A DNA stretch of 12,605 nucleotides, taken from NCBI GenBank assembly GCA_021151685.1, contig JAGKWS010000111.1, positions 1 through 12,605 on the forward strand, written 5' to 3'. The DNA comes from Chitinophagaceae bacterium (GTDB taxonomy: Bacteria; Bacteroidota; Bacteroidia; Chitinophagales; Chitinophagaceae). This document shows positions 6,183 to 12,605 of the stretch, in pieces. The position numbers and the translations under genes are program-made. Positions within the stretch are counted from its first letter, which is position 1, and each line of letters opens with the position of its first letter. Below the pieces are notes generated by a model, which saw only the letters and a program-made list of their open reading frames with translations, made no database searches and was not told the DNA's origin.

Positions 6183-7610
6183 GTGAACAAGGAAAGCATT
6201 TCGGTTTTCGATATTTTTAAGATAGGTGTAGGCCCCAGCAGCTCGCATACTTTGGGGCCATGGCGGGCAGCATTGCGGTTTATAGATACCTTGCAGCAGC
6301 GCGGCATAGGCAAGGTGCAGCACGTACGCGTACTGCTCTATGGCTCGCTGGCCAAGACCGGCAAGGGCCATGGTACCGATGTAGCCGTAATACTGGGCCT
6401 GTGTGGCGAAGACCCTGTTACTTACGATGTTAACGAAATAACGCCCCGCATCAACCAGATAACCGCCGAAAAACACCTACTGCTGGGCAAGGCCGCAACC
6501 ATCCCTTTCGACCCCGCTACCGACATCACCTTCCTCTTTACCGAGACACTACCCTACCACCCCAATGCACTTACCTTTCTTTGCTCCATGACCGATGGCA
6601 GCGAGATAGCCGAAACCTACTACTCCATAGGCGGTGGCTTTGTGGTAAAGGAGGGCGAAGAAGGCGGCGGCAGCGGCCAGTTTGTGCAGCTACCCTACCC
6701 CATAGAGCGTGCCGAATACCTGCTGGAAGCCTGTAAGAAAACAGGGCTCAGCATATCGGGCGTGGTAATGGAGAACGAAAAAACATGGCGCTCCGAACCC
6801 GAAACCCGCGAGGGTGTGCTGCGTATATGGCACACCATGCGCGATTGTATATATCGTGGTTGCCACATAGGGGGTATACTGCCCGGCGGCCTCAATGTAG
6901 TGCGCCGCGCCAGCACCCTCAACAAAAAACTATTGGGCAACAACACCTACCAAACGTGGGACGAATGGCTGCAGCTCATTCGCAGTGGCGGGCAGTCGTT
7001 CCGCTACACTATAGACTGGGTAAGCTGTTTTGCCCTTGCCGTCAATGAAGAGAATGCCTCCTTCAGCCGCGTGGTTACCGCCCCTACCAATGGGGCATCG
7101 GGCGTTATACCAGCCGTATTGCAGTACTTTATTGCCTTCTGCGATGGCTATGACGATGACAAGATTGTGCGCTTCCTGCTCACCGCATCCGAGATCGGCA
7201 GCATCTTCAAAAAAGGTGCTACCCTATCGGCCGCCATGGGTGGTTGTCAGGCCGAAATTGGCGTATCATCCTCTATGGCCGCAGCAGCCCTTACCGAGGC
7301 CCTTGGCGGCAGCGTAGAGCAGTGCCTGCAAGCCGGCGAAATAGCTATGGAACACCACCTTGGCCTCACCTGCGACCCCATTGGCGGCCTTGTACAGGTA
7401 CCCTGCATAGAGCGCAACACCATGGGGGCCATCAAGGCCATCATGGCATCGCAACTGGCCCTGCAAAGCAATCCCGGCGAGGCCCGCGTATCGCTCGACA
7501 ATGTGGTGAACACCATGTACGAAACCGCACTCGACATGAACCACAAATACAAAGAAACCGCCGAAGGTGGCCTTGCCGTACAAGTACCACTGGGCCTTAG
7601 CGAGTGTTAA
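6183..7610 (+). CDS. sdaA: L-serine ammonia-lyase (L-serine dehydratase), iron-sulfur type
   Basis: This oxygen-sensitive [4Fe-4S] enzyme deaminates L-serine to pyruvate and ammonia in the cytosol. From the GTG it has 475 residues, the single-chain form with fused beta and alpha parts. The start was chosen because MNKESISVFDIFKIGVGPSSSHT is the family N-terminus and the promoter lies upstream; the frame stays open back to 6066 but that part reads as leader. The SSSHT segment falls at about 18-22. Cluster ligands are Cys355 (GGCQAE), Cys397 (LTCDP) and Cys408 (VPCIE). Their spacing of 42 and 11 matches the 343/385/396 set of characterised bacterial enzymes. The last residue is Cys475, in the place of the C-terminal cysteine shown in the Legionella enzyme to cap the cluster as an intrinsic inhibitor. 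No ACT regulatory domain is present. It is convergent with the two-component pair. Confidence 0.96.
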   Translation: MNKESISVFDIFKIGVGPSSSHTLGPWRAALRFIDTLQQRGIGKVQHVRVLLYGSLAKTGKGHGTDVAVILGLCGEDPVTYDVNEITPRINQITAEKHLLLGKAATIPFDPATDITFLFTETLPYHPNALTFLCSMTDGSEIAETYYSIGGGFVVKEGEEGGGSGQFVQLPYPIERAEYLLEACKKTGLSISGVVMENEKTWRSEPETREGVLRIWHTMRDCIYRGCHIGGILPGGLNVVRRASTLNKKLLGNNTYQTWDEWLQLIRSGGQSFRYTIDWVSCFALAVNEENASFSRVVTAPTNGASGVIPAVLQYFIAFCDGYDDDKIVRFLLTASEIGSIFKKGATLSAAMGGCQAEIGVSSSMAAAALTEALGGSVEQCLQAGEIAMEHHLGLTCDPIGGLVQVPCIERNTMGAIKAIMASQLALQSNPGEARVSLDNVVNTMYETALDMNHKYKETAEGGLAVQVPLGLSEC

Positions 7611-7622
7611 TAGAAGAATGTG

Positions 7623-7664
7623 CATTAACGCCAATCCGCTATATAGGACAGGGTGGCGTAAATG
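7623..7664. terminator. Imperfect inverted repeat between convergent sdaA and the regulator gene
   Basis: CATTAACGCC (7623-7632) pairs with GGCGTAAATG (7655-7664) at 9 of 10 positions around a 22-base loop, in the 99-base gap between the sdaA and response-regulator stops. The position suits a bidirectional terminator; the long loop and missing T-run make it weak. Confidence 0.25.
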
Positions 7665-7709
7665 TAGTTGTACAATCCCCTCACACTCGCACCCACACTC
7701 ACTCTGTGT

Positions 7710-8399
7710 TTACTGTAGCAATTGTTGCACCTCATCGGCATGGTTGGCCCCTATGGGTAGCTCGGTAGAGCCCAGTTGCACATTTTTGCCCCTTACCAGC
7801 GTTACAGCCCGCACAGCCACTATATAAGACCGGTGTATGCGCACAAACTCATTGGCAGGTAGCTTTTCGGCTATCGCCTTCATACTCATGCGCACCAGCA
7901 GGTGTTTGCCATGCTCATAGTGTATCTTTATATAGTTGTCCAGCCCCTCTATATACACAATGTCGGCCAGTGCCACCTTTACCATGCTATAGTCGGCACG
8001 CACATATATGTGGCGGTTGCTTGCCCCATCGCGGTGTTGCAGAAAATCGCGGTACTCGCGGGCCTTATCTATTGCCTTCCGAAAACGGCCCATATCTATC
8101 GGCTTCAGCAAATAGTCTATTGCATTCAGGTTGAACCCTTCTACCGCATACTCGCTGTAGGCCGTTGTAAATATCACCATCGGGTGGCCCGGCACACGCT
8201 TGTAAAAGTCCAACCCCGATATGGCCGGCATATTAATGTCCAGCAGCAGCAAGTCTACAGGGGTCTCGGCAAGGTATTGCAAGGCACTACCAGTCTCTGT
8301 AAAGGCCGCTACCAGCTTCAGTTTATCTACCTGCGCACTCAGTGCTTTTATCACGTCCAGTGCCAGTGGTTCGTCGTCTATTGCTACAGCCGTTATCAT
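7710..8399 (-). CDS. LytTR-family response regulator
   Basis: This is a two-component transcription factor of the LytR/AlgR class, 229 residues. The receiver domain spans about 1-118, with acidic pocket Asp8/Asp9 (IDDEP), phosphoacceptor Asp54 in LLLLDINMP, the conserved Thr78/79 (TTAY) and Lys99 (LLKPI). The LytTR DNA-binding domain covers about 128-229, with the characteristic IVYIEGLDNYIKIH (147-160) and FVRIHRSYIV (185-194). LytTR proteins usually bind paired direct repeats as dimers. The start codon overlaps the kinase stop as ATGA, so the two are translationally coupled and the kinase is its partner. Target genes are not evident. I saw no convincing repeat pair next to the operon, though I did not search exhaustively. 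Confidence 0.94.
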   Translation of the reverse strand: MITAVAIDDEPLALDVIKALSAQVDKLKLVAAFTETGSALQYLAETPVDLLLLDINMPAISGLDFYKRVPGHPMVIFTTAYSEYAVEGFNLNAIDYLLKPIDMGRFRKAIDKAREYRDFLQHRDGASNRHIYVRADYSMVKVALADIVYIEGLDNYIKIHYEHGKHLLVRMSMKAIAEKLPANEFVRIHRSYIVAVRAVTLVRGKNVQLGSTELPIGANHADEVQQLLQ

Positions 8400-9424
8400 C
8401 CCAGTGTTATTGTCAGTACTACATCAAATTGTTTGCTGTCATCCCCTATTTCCAGCGTATACCGGCCGGGGTACAGCAGCTCCAGTCGCCGCCGGGTTGT
8501 TTGTATACCCAGTCCTGTCTGGTGTTCCATATTCGGTTTCAGGTATACCTTGTTGTTGGTTACACGCAGCTTCAATACGCCCCCCTGCACATCCAGCATT
8601 ATGGCAATGCGCGAGTTGTCTTCCGAGTTCACCCCGTATTTAAAGGCATTCTCTACAAATGGTATCAGCAGAAACGGAGCTATCTCATAGCCCACAGGCT
8701 CGCCCTTTATATCGTATTGTATATCTATCCTGTCTGTAAGGCGCAGCAACTGTAGGTCTATATAGTTGTTCACATAATCTATTTCTTTGTCCAACCCCAC
8801 CATCGGCCTGTCGGCATCGCTTATGGCATAGCGCATCAGCCCCGACAGTCGAATCACGGCATCGGCCGTCCGGTCAGACCGTGTCAATGCCAGCGAGTAT
8901 ATACTGTTTAGCGTATTGAACAAAAAATGCGGGTTTATCTGCGCCTTCAGAAAGGCAATTTCGGCATGTAGCTTTTCTTCGCGCACACGCTGCCACTGCT
9001 GGTAGAAGCAGAGTGCAAAAGACACCGCATGCACCACCAGCAACATAAACAGGTTGAAGCTGTACCCCAAAATAGGAATGCGCCCCGGCCCCATACGTGG
9101 CGGCAGCGTTGGCTTCACAAAATGGTTGATGGTGAGCAACAAACCCAATGTGGCCACAAAGCTCAATGCCAGTAACCAGTACTTGCGCCCAAAGTAAAAA
9201 CGGGGTATAGCTACCAGATAGTTGAAGTAAAATACCACTATTAGCAAAAGGCCATTACTTCTTCTTGCCGGCAGCATCAAATCATTCAGAAATGCCTCGG
9301 GGCCCAAGCCCTGCCTGCGAGGGTTGAACAGAGCCGGCAAACACAAAAATACCAGCCATACAGCCACGTGTGCCGCTACCGTTAGTAATTGTTTCTTTGT
9401 ACTGTGTGTACGGTTATCTTTCAT
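8396..9424 (-). CDS. LytS/YehU-type sensor histidine kinase
   Basis: This membrane sensor kinase of the His_kinase (PF06580) class has 342 residues. There are four predicted transmembrane helices (about 13-33, 58-78, 82-102 and 123-143) with almost no periplasmic domain, so the signal is probably sensed in or at the membrane. A short coiled segment (about 144-160) leads to the phosphoacceptor His166 in AQINPHFLFNTLNS. The ATPase domain shows the N-box PFVENAFKYGV (255-265, Asn259) and the G-box TGLGIQTTRRRLELLY (303-318). It lies first in the operon, overlapping the response regulator by four bases. A -33/-7 promoter with a hairpin-containing leader of about 235 bases precedes it. Homologous pairs in Bacteroidetes are numerous and rarely assigned a signal. 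Confidence 0.93.
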   Translation of the reverse strand: MKDNRTHSTKKQLLTVAAHVAVWLVFLCLPALFNPRRQGLGPEAFLNDLMLPARRSNGLLLIVVFYFNYLVAIPRFYFGRKYWLLALSFVATLGLLLTINHFVKPTLPPRMGPGRIPILGYSFNLFMLLVVHAVSFALCFYQQWQRVREEKLHAEIAFLKAQINPHFLFNTLNSIYSLALTRSDRTADAVIRLSGLMRYAISDADRPMVGLDKEIDYVNNYIDLQLLRLTDRIDIQYDIKGEPVGYEIAPFLLIPFVENAFKYGVNSEDNSRIAIMLDVQGGVLKLRVTNNKVYLKPNMEHQTGLGIQTTRRRLELLYPGRYTLEIGDDSKQFDVVLTITLG

Positions 9425-9535
9425 GGCCTTGGTAAAGGGGGTAAGCCGGTTGTACCACCGTCATTTTCTGCATTAAATACATGCAAATATCCGCTAAGTA
9501 TATCATTCTGCCAATGGCATACCTCTTCATAAAAT

Positions 9536-9608
9536 GCGCAAAGCCGCTTCTATCGAAGCGGCCATTGCGTTCATCCTCCGTCCACAAATTTATGCCGGGA
9601 AACCGGCA
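9536..9608. other. Strong hairpins in the kinase-tgt intergenic region
   Basis: GCCGCTTC (9543-9550) and GAAGCGGC (9555-9562) form a perfect 8-bp stem with a 4-base loop. An outer CGCAA/TTGCG stem (9537-9541 with 9565-9569) extends it, with a small internal loop. A second hairpin, TGCCGG-GAAA-CCGGCA (9593-9608), would carry a GAAA tetraloop if transcribed from the plus strand. Both lie inside the predicted leader of the minus-strand kinase gene and upstream of the tgt promoter. They may be an attenuator, part of a small RNA, or DNA-level palindromes. On the minus strand the first hairpin is followed by TTTGCGCATTTT, a poor terminator tail. The remaining 9425-9780 contains no supported gene. 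Confidence 0.55.
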
Positions 9609-9664
9609 AAATGTCTTTTACAGCTATCGGCATACATTGCAATGCACCTGCGCTGTTGATGATG

Positions 9665-9696
9665 TAAAAGTACCTACATGCTTTTTTTTGTTCAAA
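9665..9696 (-). promoter_or_regulatory. Candidate promoter of the kinase-regulator operon or of a small RNA
   Basis: On the minus strand, TTTG (plus-strand CAAA, 9693-9696), a 20-base spacer and TACTTTTA (plus-strand TAAAAGTA, 9665-9672) give a nearly ideal Bacteroidetes -33/-7 promoter with one mismatch. Transcription would start near 9660, run through the hairpins at 9608-9536 and reach the kinase ATG at 9424 after about 235 bases. Confidence 0.5.
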
Positions 9697-9764
9697 AATT
9701 TGACGTGAATAGTCAAAAAAACGGGGTAAATAATATACCCCTCCATTTACCCCTCTCTTTTTGG

Positions 9765-9772
9765 TATTTTTG
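9765..9772 (+). promoter_or_regulatory. -7 element of tgt
   Basis: TATTTTTG is a perfect TAnnTTTG. Its final base is 8 bases before the tgt ATG at 9781, so a transcript started at normal distance would have only a few leader bases. No TTG -33 element is at the expected distance. The alternative, a start further inside tgt, is unlikely because the family N-terminus begins here. Confidence 0.5.
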
Positions 9773-9780
9773 CCCTGTTT

Positions 9781-10911
9781 ATGCAATTCCAACTGCTTGC
9801 CAACGACACTTCGTCATCTGCCCGTGCCGGCCTTATTACTACAGATCACGGCACTATCGAAACCCCCATCTTTATGCCAGTAGGCACTGTAGCCAGTGTT
9901 AAGGCCGTTACCCAACAGCAGCTAAAGGACGAGGTAAAGGCACAGATAATACTGGGCAATACCTACCACCTATACCTGCGCCCCGGTTGTAGCACGCTAC
10001 AGGCGGCAGGCGGTTTGCACAAATTCTCTAACTGGGATCGTCCCATTCTTACCGATAGTGGTGGTTATCAGGTGTTTTCGCTGGCGGCCAACAGAAAGAT
10101 AAAAGAGGAAGGGGTCATGTTTCAGTCGCACATAGATGGCTCGCGCCACCTGTTTACGCCCGAGAATGTGATGGACACTCAACGCATCATTGGTGCCGAC
10201 ATCATTATGGCATTCGATGAATGTCCGCCCTACCCGTCCGACTATGACTATGCCCAAAAATCTATGGAGCTTACCCACCGCTGGCTGGCCCGCTGCGTAA
10301 AACGTATGGACGAAACGGAACCCATATATGGTCATAACCAGTCGCTGTTCCCCATTGTGCAGGGTAGCACCTACAAAGACCTTCGTGTGGCATCGGCACA
10401 GTTTGTGGCGGGTATGGAGTGCGATGGCAACGCTATAGGCGGCCTTTCGGTAGGCGAGCCAGAAGAAATGATGTACGAGATGTGTGGCCTGTGCTGCGAG
10501 CACCTGCCCGCCAGTAAGCCCCGCTACCTGATGGGCGTGGGCACCCCATGGAATATACTGGAGAACATAGCCCTTGGGGTAGATATGTTCGACTGTGTGA
10601 TGCCCACCCGCAATGGCCGCAACGGTATGCTGTTCACTACTCAGGGGGTCATCAACATACGCAACAAAAAGTGGGCTACCGACTTCAGCCCAATAGATGA
10701 GGGACTCGACTGCCCCACCAGCCACTACTACAGCAAGGCATACCTGCGCCACCTCTTCATCTCTTCCGAGATACTGGGGCTCACCATTGCCAGTATACAC
10801 AATCTGGCCTTTTACCTGCATTTGGTAGGCGAGGCCCGCAAACACATTATAGCCGGCGACTACAACTCGTGGAAAAATACCATGATTCCCATTCTCAAAA
10901 CCCGCTTGTAA
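9781..10911 (+). CDS. tgt: tRNA-guanine transglycosylase
   Basis: This enzyme exchanges guanine-34 in the anticodon of GUN tRNAs (Asp, Asn, His, Tyr) for the queuosine precursor preQ1. The 376 residues form a TIM barrel of normal length. Active-site residues align with the Zymomonas enzyme: Asp92 (TDSGGYQVFS) as general acid/base and nucleophile Asp271 in FDCVMPTRNGRNG. MAFDECPPYP (143-152) and GGLSVGE (220-226) build the base pocket. The zinc site is unusual. Relative to the nucleophile, the four ligand positions are Leu309, Cys311, Ser314 and His340, so two of the three cysteines are missing while the fold around them (YSKAYLRHLF, IHNLAFYL) is intact. I believe similar loss occurs in other Bacteroidetes Tgt proteins, so this is probably a functional lineage variant rather than decay. 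Confidence 0.97.
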   Translation: MQFQLLANDTSSSARAGLITTDHGTIETPIFMPVGTVASVKAVTQQQLKDEVKAQIILGNTYHLYLRPGCSTLQAAGGLHKFSNWDRPILTDSGGYQVFSLAANRKIKEEGVMFQSHIDGSRHLFTPENVMDTQRIIGADIIMAFDECPPYPSDYDYAQKSMELTHRWLARCVKRMDETEPIYGHNQSLFPIVQGSTYKDLRVASAQFVAGMECDGNAIGGLSVGEPEEMMYEMCGLCCEHLPASKPRYLMGVGTPWNILENIALGVDMFDCVMPTRNGRNGMLFTTQGVINIRNKKWATDFSPIDEGLDCPTSHYYSKAYLRHLFISSEILGLTIASIHNLAFYLHLVGEARKHIIAGDYNSWKNTMIPILKTRL

Positions 10912-11108
10912 TCATTGCTACATAGTACACAGCCATAGCATGTGCCACATATGCGCCAGCTTATGGCAAATACATGTGGGTACATTATCTTTTCCCTATC
11001 CGTATATAAGGTTTTACGTAGCCTGTTTCCGTTTTTTTTGCGCAATTTCATGGTAGTTACCCAACACAGATAGCTACATCAACTTGTCAAAATAAAACAG
11101 AACAGATT

Positions 11109-12605
11109 ATGGAACACAATCCGCATTCAGGCCATCCTACCACAGGCAAATGCCCATTTACCGGTGCCATGGCAAAAAGCACCGCCGGTGCCGGCACCCG
11201 CAACCGCGACTGGTGGCCCAATCAGCTACCTCTTGGCATCCTCAGACAGCATTCCAGCTTGTCCAACCCCATGGATAGCGGTTTCAACTATGCCGATGAG
11301 TTCAACTCGCTGAACCTTGCCGAGGTAAAAAAAGACATAGTAGAGGTAATGACCCACTCGCAAGACTGGTGGCCGGCCGACTATGGGCATTATGGGCCGT
11401 TCTTCATACGTATGGCATGGCACAGTGCGGGCACCTACCGCATTTCTGATGGCCGTGGTGGTGCCGGTAGCGGCACGCAGCGTTTTGCCCCGCTGAATAG
11501 CTGGCCCGACAATGCCAATCTGGACAAAGCACGCTTGTTGCTGTGGCCCATAAAAAAGAAATATGGCCGCAAACTAAGCTGGGCCGACCTGATGATACTG
11601 GCAGGCAACTGCGCGCTGGAGTCTATGGGCTTCCAGACGTTTGGTTTTGCCGGTGGCCGCGAAGATGTGTGGGAACCAGAGGAAGATATCAACTGGGGTG
11701 CTGAAAGCAAATGGCTGGACGACAAACGCTATACCGGCGACCGCCAGCTCGATAACCCTTTGGCTGCCGTACAAATGGGGCTTATATATGTGAACCCCGA
11801 AGGCCCCAACGGCAATCCCGACCCCATTGCAGCAGCCCGCGACATTCGAGAGACCTTCCGCCGCATGGCCATGAACGATGAAGAAACTGTAGCCCTCATA
11901 GCGGGCGGCCATACCTTTGGTAAAACACATGGTGCCGCAGACCCGTCTAAGTACGTAGGTAAAGAGCCTGCTGCAGCCTCTATAGAAGAGCAAAGCAAGG
12001 GCTGGAAAAACACCTACGGATCGGGCCATGGTGCCGATACCATTACCAGCGGGCTGGAAGGGGCATGGACCACTACCCCCACCCAATGGAGCAACAACTT
12101 CTTTGAAAACCTGTTTGGCTACGAATGGGAGCTGACCAAAAGCCCTGCCGGTGCCCACCAGTGGCGGCCGGTAAATGGCGGTGGTGCAGGCCTGGTACCC
12201 GATGCGCATGACGCAACCAAACGCCATGCACCTTTTATGCTCACTACCGACTTGTCGTTGCGTTTCGACCCGGCTTACGAAAAAATATCGCGCCGTTTCT
12301 ACGAACACCCCGAGCAATTTGCCGATGCCTTTGCCCGTGCATGGTTCAAGCTTACCCACCGCGATATGGGCCCACTGGCACGCTATAAAGGCCCCGAAGT
12401 ACCCAAAGAAGTACTGATATGGCAAGACCCGCTACCGGCAGTAGACCACCCATTGGTAACCGATGCCGATGTGGCCGCACTGAAGGGCAGCATCCTGTCC
12501 TCGGGCCTGTCTGTAGGCCAGTTGGTGAATACTGCATGGGCCTCTGCATCTACCTTCCGCAATTCTGATAAGCGTGGCGGTGCCAATGGTGCCCGTGTGC
12601 GCCTT
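11109..12605 (+). CDS. katG: Catalase-peroxidase, 3' end beyond the window
   Basis: This bifunctional haem enzyme dismutates H2O2 and also acts as a peroxidase. The window holds 499 codons of an expected roughly 740, with no stop: the whole N-terminal catalytic domain and the start of the haem-free C-terminal domain. Distal residues are Arg101, Trp104 and His105 in RMAWHSAGTYR. The Met-Tyr-Trp adduct needed for catalase activity can form from Trp104, Tyr227 (LIYVNPEGPNG) and Met253 (FRRMAMND). Proximal His268 (AGGHTFGKTHG), Trp320 and Asp381 (TTDLSLRFDP) are present. There is no signal peptide, so it is likely cytosolic. The ATG follows an A-rich sequence without a Shine-Dalgarno. The 197-base gap after tgt implies separate transcription, but I see no clear promoter or peroxide-regulator site there. 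Confidence 0.97.
   Translation, partial: MEHNPHSGHPTTGKCPFTGAMAKSTAGAGTRNRDWWPNQLPLGILRQHSSLSNPMDSGFNYADEFNSLNLAEVKKDIVEVMTHSQDWWPADYGHYGPFFIRMAWHSAGTYRISDGRGGAGSGTQRFAPLNSWPDNANLDKARLLLWPIKKKYGRKLSWADLMILAGNCALESMGFQTFGFAGGREDVWEPEEDINWGAESKWLDDKRYTGDRQLDNPLAAVQMGLIYVNPEGPNGNPDPIAAARDIRETFRRMAMNDEETVALIAGGHTFGKTHGAADPSKYVGKEPAAASIEEQSKGWKNTYGSGHGADTITSGLEGAWTTTPTQWSNNFFENLFGYEWELTKSPAGAHQWRPVNGGGAGLVPDAHDATKRHAPFMLTTDLSLRFDPAYEKISRRFYEHPEQFADAFARAWFKLTHRDMGPLARYKGPEVPKEVLIWQDPLPAVDHPLVTDADVAALKGSILSSGLSVGQLVNTAWASASTFRNSDKRGGANGARVRL

Noticed and set aside
7902..8690. Long open frames opposite the regulator and kinase genes
   Set aside because: Their products are Tyr/Cys/Val-rich shadow sequences, whereas the minus-strand frames carry complete receiver, LytTR and kinase motifs.
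9571..9792. Possible 73-codon gene on the minus strand ending just before the 9543-9562 hairpin
   Set aside because: It needs a TTG start inside tgt, crosses the tgt promoter, and shows no domain or codon pattern like the neighbours. A leader or small RNA explains the hairpin better.
10703..10725. tgt as a decaying pseudogene because zinc cysteines are missing
   Set aside because: The frame is full length, catalytic residues and surrounding motifs are intact, and no frameshift or stop is present.
9997..10845. Long open frame antisense to tgt (282 codons)
   Set aside because: It mirrors a strongly conserved gene, its product has no recognisable domain, and tgt has all family motifs. It is a by-product of codon bias.
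10986..10993. TATCTTTT as a katG promoter -7 element
   Set aside because: It is 115 bases before the ATG, lacks a -33 partner, and resembles other T-rich runs in the same gap. Not strong enough to list.
11574..12425. Long open frame antisense to katG (283 codons)
   Set aside because: The plus-strand katG frame is unambiguous through the window end. The antisense product has no domain or plausible start region.

Overview
The window reads as chromosomal DNA of a Bacteroidetes (Bacteroidota) bacterium. One product carries a type IX secretion C-terminal sorting domain. The protein families, including a LytTR response regulator with a LytS/YehU-type kinase and a short L-serine dehydratase, all fit that phylum. 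Several genes are preceded by the Bacteroidetes sigma-factor -7 element TAnnTTTG, and Shine-Dalgarno sequences are essentially absent. By eye the core genes are around 50-55% G+C with many ATA isoleucine codons, which suggests Chitinophagaceae/Chitinophagales rather than Bacteroides or Flavobacterium. That family-level placement is inference. I saw no rRNA, tRNA, CRISPR array, transposase or phage gene.

Layout. (1) Bases 119-3146, plus strand: a GT4 glycosyltransferase of the WbuB type, a 49-codon membrane microprotein, pdxH starting at GTG five bases after it, and a secreted NlpC/P60 cell-wall peptidase. (2) Bases 3214-5192, minus strand: a lipoprotein of unknown role, then a secreted six-repeat NHL beta-propeller with a T9SS sorting domain. 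The NHL gene is visibly AT-richer than its neighbours. (3) Bases 5193-6182: two regulatory-looking intergenic stretches around a 76-residue secreted protein, including an almost perfect tandem duplication of an 86-bp unit that carries two palindromes. (4) sdaA (L-serine dehydratase), plus strand, convergent with a LytTR/LytS two-component pair on the minus strand. (5) A 355-bp divergent intergenic region with strong hairpins, then tgt (queuine/preQ1 tRNA transglycosylase) and the first two-thirds of katG (catalase-peroxidase), cut by the window edge.

The genes do not form one pathway. They are mostly housekeeping: PLP supply, serine catabolism, tRNA modification, peroxide defence and envelope biogenesis. 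The clearest functional units are the kinase-regulator pair, whose coding regions overlap by ATGA, and the microprotein-pdxH pair.

I found no convincing new multi-gene system. The observations most worth following are non-coding. Two promoters 912 bp apart share a DnaA-box-like TTWTNCACACCGTT block at identical spacing to the -7 element. A -33/-7 promoter leads into a hairpin-rich leader ahead of the kinase gene. There are also mutually exclusive hairpins at 5317-5359, the 86-bp palindromic repeats, and a -7 element only 8 bases upstream of two start codons, implying nearly leaderless mRNAs. Among proteins, the Tgt zinc site has lost two of its three cysteines.
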